Assembly: GCF_001280845.1 (NCBI RefSeq)
Contig: NZ_LGHP01000002.1
Span: 899,439-963,438, forward strand
Direction of reading: 5' to 3'
DNA length: 64,000 bases
Source: Bacillus sp. FJAT-28004
GTDB lineage: Bacteria; Bacillota; Bacilli; Paenibacillales; Paenibacillaceae
Part shown: piece by piece, positions 61,353 through 64,000 of the stretch
How positions within the stretch are numbered: the first letter of the stretch is position 1
Layout: each line of letters begins with the position of its first letter
The notes under the pieces: generated by a model
Told to the model about the DNA's origin: nothing
The model's input: only the letters and a program-made list of their open reading frames with translations
Database searches by the model: none
Position numbers and translations under genes: made by a program

Positions 61353-62949
61353 AGTAATCATTGCAGATGATCACATGCCGGTTCTTGAATATTTGAGAGC
61401 CAAGCTCCCATGGGAAGAGCTGGGATTAGAACTATTAGCAGCTTGTTCGGATGGGGAAGAAGCACTCCAAGCATGCAAGAGCCAACCGCCTGATATCTTA
61501 ATCACGGATATCGGGATGCCAATCATGAATGGTTTAGAGTTAATTGAAGAAGCGCGCAAACTAAATCCCGGTCTCAAGACGGTCATTTTGTCCTGCCATG
61601 AAGAATTTCATTTTGCGCAGCAAGCTGTAAAACTGAATGTAAATGATTATATTTTGAAAGAAACGATGCGCATTGAACAGTTATCGGACATTGTAAACCA
61701 GCTCATTGTGCAGCTTGAAAAAGAAAAAGCGATACAAAACGATCATCAGAAGCTGCAAGCCATCGTCTCGCATGGTCTCTCATCGCTAAAAACAACATTT
61801 TTGCAATCGCTGATCGACCAGCCTTTATGGGATGAGAAGGAGTGGGAGCAGAGAGCCAAGAGTTTGGGCATTCATCTAACGGCTGGCGGCCGCTATTTGC
61901 CTGTGCTTTGCAAACTTGAGCGTTTCCCGGATTTAGAGGATCGTTTTGGAGGAGCGCATCAGATCCGTTTTGTTGCGGAAAACGCTTTGATCGAATCTGT
62001 TCAAATGGCTGATCCTATCGTATTGACCCTGAATGAAAGGACTTTTTACATTCTATATCCTTTCCCGAAGTCAATTAAAGTAAATTCAAAGGGTATGATA
62101 ATCGACGATTTGCTGATGGTCCAAAAAAAGTTCCTTCGCAGCTTGAAAATCGGGGTCTCTTTTTATTTGGGCGAAGCCTTTGATTCAATGACAACGTTGA
62201 AGAAGCAGATTAGATTACTGTTAAATACCAAGACGTTCCGCTTCTATTCGGGGGAGCACCGTATTCTAAATGTACAGCCGATGGAGTCGACGGAGGAAGA
62301 ACTATTTGTACACTATATCGATGCAGTAAATGATATCAGAAAGGGTTTACAATCGGACGATGCTGAGCTTCTGAAGAGCATGGTCGGAAAATGGTTGAAG
62401 CATATTGAATCGAAGAGGTATCCCGTAGATTCTGTGCGCGGTTGGTTGCTGAAAATCGTGTCTGACATGGAGTTGAAGTACTCTGTCATGCATCATTTTT
62501 TGACTAATTACAGTGCTGAATTGCTGCAGCAAAAAATTTATGCCATGGATACGTTGGACCATCTTGGAGATTGGTTATATCACTTTCTGGTTGATAAGAT
62601 GGACTCGGTCAGCGTGAGCAAGGATCAATCCATTCGTAAAGAAATCGCGGAAGCGCAAAGATATGTGCGCATGCATTTAAACGAGAAAATCGGTATGGAT
62701 GAAATGGCCAGAAGATTAAATCTAAATCCTACACACTTTAGCCGTATTTTCAAAAAAGAAACCGGTGAAACCTTTGTCGAATTCGTTACCAAAAGAAAAA
62801 TGGAGAAGGCTCAAGAGCTGCTGGATAAATCCAATCAAACGATTGAGCAAATCTCGCAAGAGCTTGCATATGACAATTCCAGTTACTTCAATAAGTTATT
62901 TCGTGCATTCTCCGGCATGTCACCAAATGAATACCGTAAAAATATTTAG
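61345..62949 (+). CDS. Response regulator with AraC-type DNA-binding domain, YesN type
   Basis: A 534-aa regulator. The receiver domain (residues 1-120) has acidic residues DDH near position 10, phospho-acceptor Asp in DILITDIGMPIMNG, and Lys in YILKETMR. A long helical linker follows. The C-terminal AraC HTH (about 435-530) has IGMDEMARRLNLNPTHFSRI and TIEQISQELAYDNSSYFNKL. With the YesM-type kinase it should activate the adjacent transporter promoters. The duplicated blocks before TATAAT at 54533 and 56251 are the obvious target candidates. Confidence 0.93.
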   Translation: MYKVIIADDHMPVLEYLRAKLPWEELGLELLAACSDGEEALQACKSQPPDILITDIGMPIMNGLELIEEARKLNPGLKTVILSCHEEFHFAQQAVKLNVNDYILKETMRIEQLSDIVNQLIVQLEKEKAIQNDHQKLQAIVSHGLSSLKTTFLQSLIDQPLWDEKEWEQRAKSLGIHLTAGGRYLPVLCKLERFPDLEDRFGGAHQIRFVAENALIESVQMADPIVLTLNERTFYILYPFPKSIKVNSKGMIIDDLLMVQKKFLRSLKIGVSFYLGEAFDSMTTLKKQIRLLLNTKTFRFYSGEHRILNVQPMESTEEELFVHYIDAVNDIRKGLQSDDAELLKSMVGKWLKHIESKRYPVDSVRGWLLKIVSDMELKYSVMHHFLTNYSAELLQQKIYAMDTLDHLGDWLYHFLVDKMDSVSVSKDQSIRKEIAEAQRYVRMHLNEKIGMDEMARRLNLNPTHFSRIFKKETGETFVEFVTKRKMEKAQELLDKSNQTIEQISQELAYDNSSYFNKLFRAFSGMSPNEYRKNI

Positions 62950-63037
62950 AATGGGATTCCTTTATCGATTGCCTGCGTTAACTTCAGCTGCTTAGCCACA
63001 ATAGATGAATAAACGTCGTCAATGGCAGGGGGATTTA

Positions 63038-63754
63038 TCACTCCCGTTCTTTTCTTTTCGAATAATTGTGTATGGCTTCGATCAACAACGAGTAATTGAA
63101 ATCCGGCCAACTCTTCTCCGTAAACCATAATTCAGCGTACGCGGCCTGCCACAAAAGGAAGTTGCTAAGCCGCTTTTCACCGCTTGTCCGAATGATTAAA
63201 TCGACAGGTGGATAATCGGAGGTAGCGATCATTTTCTCAAATTGTTCGTCAAATGTATGCGGATCTGCGCCGCTTGCGATGAGCTGTTTTGCAGCTTGAA
63301 GGATTTCTGTTCGGCCTCCGTAATTTAGAGCCATATTCAGAAGCATACCTGTGTTATTCTTCGTTATTTCACAAGTTCTCTTAATTACATCCACCGTATG
63401 AGCAGGGAACGAGCTGATGTCACCTATATAAGTTACTTTTACATTTTTTTGATTCAGCTCGTCAATGGTATGATTCTGAAAATATTTGATAGGCAGCTGC
63501 AATAAATAGTCAACCTCGGCTTTTGGCCTTCTCCAGTTCTCCGTAGAAAACGCATATAAGGTTAAGCAGCTAAGCTTTAGCGAAATGGATTTTTTTATTA
63601 TTTTCTGCATCGTTTTCATCCCATAAAAGTGTCCAACGTTTCTTGGAAGTCCTTTACGTGTCGCCCATCTTCCATTTCCGTCCATAATGATAGCGATATG
63701 CTTTGGAAAATACTTATAACGATCCTGCTTGAAAAATAGATGTGACCACAGCAT
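63038..63754 (-). CDS. uppS: Isoprenyl transferase (undecaprenyl diphosphate synthase)
   Basis: Cis-prenyltransferase, 238 aa from ATG 63754, which follows GAGGAGGAAAG; the frame extends five residues further without a start signal. Conserved regions: HIAIIMDGNGRWATRKGLPR with catalytic Asp, LTLYAFSTENWRRP, LNMALNYGGRTEI and LIIRTSGEKRLSNFLLWQAA, ending YAELWFTEKSWPDF. It makes the C55 carrier lipid for peptidoglycan and other wall polymers. It is not next to cdsA, dxr or rpsB, where the main uppS normally lies, so it is probably a second copy. The Amj-like gene upstream reads the same way. Confidence 0.92.
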   Translation of the reverse strand: MLWSHLFFKQDRYKYFPKHIAIIMDGNGRWATRKGLPRNVGHFYGMKTMQKIIKKSISLKLSCLTLYAFSTENWRRPKAEVDYLLQLPIKYFQNHTIDELNQKNVKVTYIGDISSFPAHTVDVIKRTCEITKNNTGMLLNMALNYGGRTEILQAAKQLIASGADPHTFDEQFEKMIATSDYPPVDLIIRTSGEKRLSNFLLWQAAYAELWFTEKSWPDFNYSLLIEAIHNYSKRKERE

Positions 63755-63784
63755 GACTTTCCTCCTCAAGCAAGTTAATAATCT

Positions 63785-64000
63785 TTATAATCGAGACACG
63801 ACCCATAATATCAAGTATGCTGCTGGGACGAGTAATAATTGTGCTAGCAATGTACCCATCACACGAGACAACATGAGTAGTCCAAATACTTTGGTTAAGG
63901 CAGCGCTCTTTTTCTCTCCCTTTAGCACTTTATCTGTCAATAAACCGACTTCAGGATCAATGAGGAGTGCAAGCAATATCGTTGCTATCCCATTGATTAG
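63785..64000 (-). CDS. C-terminal part of an Amj-like lipid II flippase gene (truncated by window end)
   Basis: The last 71 codons of a membrane protein are visible; the gene begins beyond the window. The sequence (GIATILLALLIDPEVGLLTD, then LMLSRVMGTLLAQLLLVPAA) has two membrane helices and resembles the end of Amj (YdaH), the alternate lipid II flippase of Bacillus. The stop is 31 bases from the uppS start, so the two are probably co-transcribed, a sensible pairing since both serve the undecaprenyl lipid cycle. The assignment rests on the C-terminal part only. Confidence 0.6.
   Translation of the reverse strand, partial: LINGIATILLALLIDPEVGLLTDKVLKGEKKSAALTKVFGLLMLSRVMGTLLAQLLLVPAAYLILWVVSRL

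Overview
The window looks like chromosomal DNA of a Paenibacillus-like, endospore-forming Firmicute. The evidence is strong AGGAGG-type ribosome binding sites with many TTG and GTG starts, a gerKA/KC/KB spore germination operon, yqzE/yqhG/yqhH neighbours, cre-like sites, many CUT1 sugar permeases without a local ATPase, a YesM/YesN-type two-component pair and B12-dependent ribonucleotide reductase. No rRNA, CRISPR array or prophage is visible; there is one tRNA-Leu(CAG) and one decayed IS3-type element.

Layout. 1-18.7 kb: a large carbohydrate region. It has three and a fragment of ABC components around an NHL/Yip1 membrane protein and a DUF5696 lipoprotein. These are followed by two ManNAc-6-P epimerase (NanE) paralogues, DUF4855 and DUF4127 proteins, Gfo/Idh/MocA dehydrogenases, a sugar phosphate isomerase-like TIM barrel, a PhnP-like hydrolase and an ADP-ribosylglycohydrolase. 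Two tiny ORFs here look like scars of deleted genes (a ROK kinase and perhaps a PHP-domain gene). 18.7-20.1 kb: AT-rich debris with a 267-bp IS remnant, a 30-residue membrane peptide and a hypothetical gene. 20.2-31.1 kb: housekeeping genes (transglutaminase-like, tRNA-Leu, xpt, Rrf2 regulator, polysaccharide deacetylase, amidase, yqzE, yqhG, yqhH, and nrdJ with NrdR boxes). 31.2-39.1 kb: AraC regulators, a dehydrogenase/isomerase pair, beta-glucuronidase (uidA) and a GPH-type symporter. 39.2-43.3 kb: a gerK-type germination operon. 43.3-54.4 kb: a LacI regulator and two operons behind identical operators. 54.7-62.9 kb: an ABC importer with duplicated binding protein and duplicated promoter region, plus a sensor kinase and response regulator. 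63.0-64.0 kb: an undecaprenyl diphosphate synthase and the end of an Amj-like flippase gene.

The most interesting unit is 43.3-54.4 kb. An SDR dehydrogenase of D-mannonate oxidoreductase type, a LarA-superfamily protein, a gluconokinase, the complete nickel-pincer cofactor set larE-larB-larC and a nickel permease form one tightly overlapping operon. 6-Phosphogluconate dehydrogenase and a uronate isomerase-like protein follow behind a second copy of the same 14-bp operator (TAACAACGTTGTTA). D-mannonate and D-gluconate are C2 epimers, and the LarA superfamily is known to include D-gluconate 2-epimerases. The set can therefore be read as a complete route: glucuronide (UidA, about 8 kb upstream) to glucuronate, fructuronate, D-mannonate, D-gluconate by Ni-dependent epimerisation, 6-phosphogluconate and ribulose 5-phosphate. 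This would bypass mannonate dehydratase, KDG kinase and KDPG aldolase, none of which is present in the window. The genes are seen directly; the pathway is inference.
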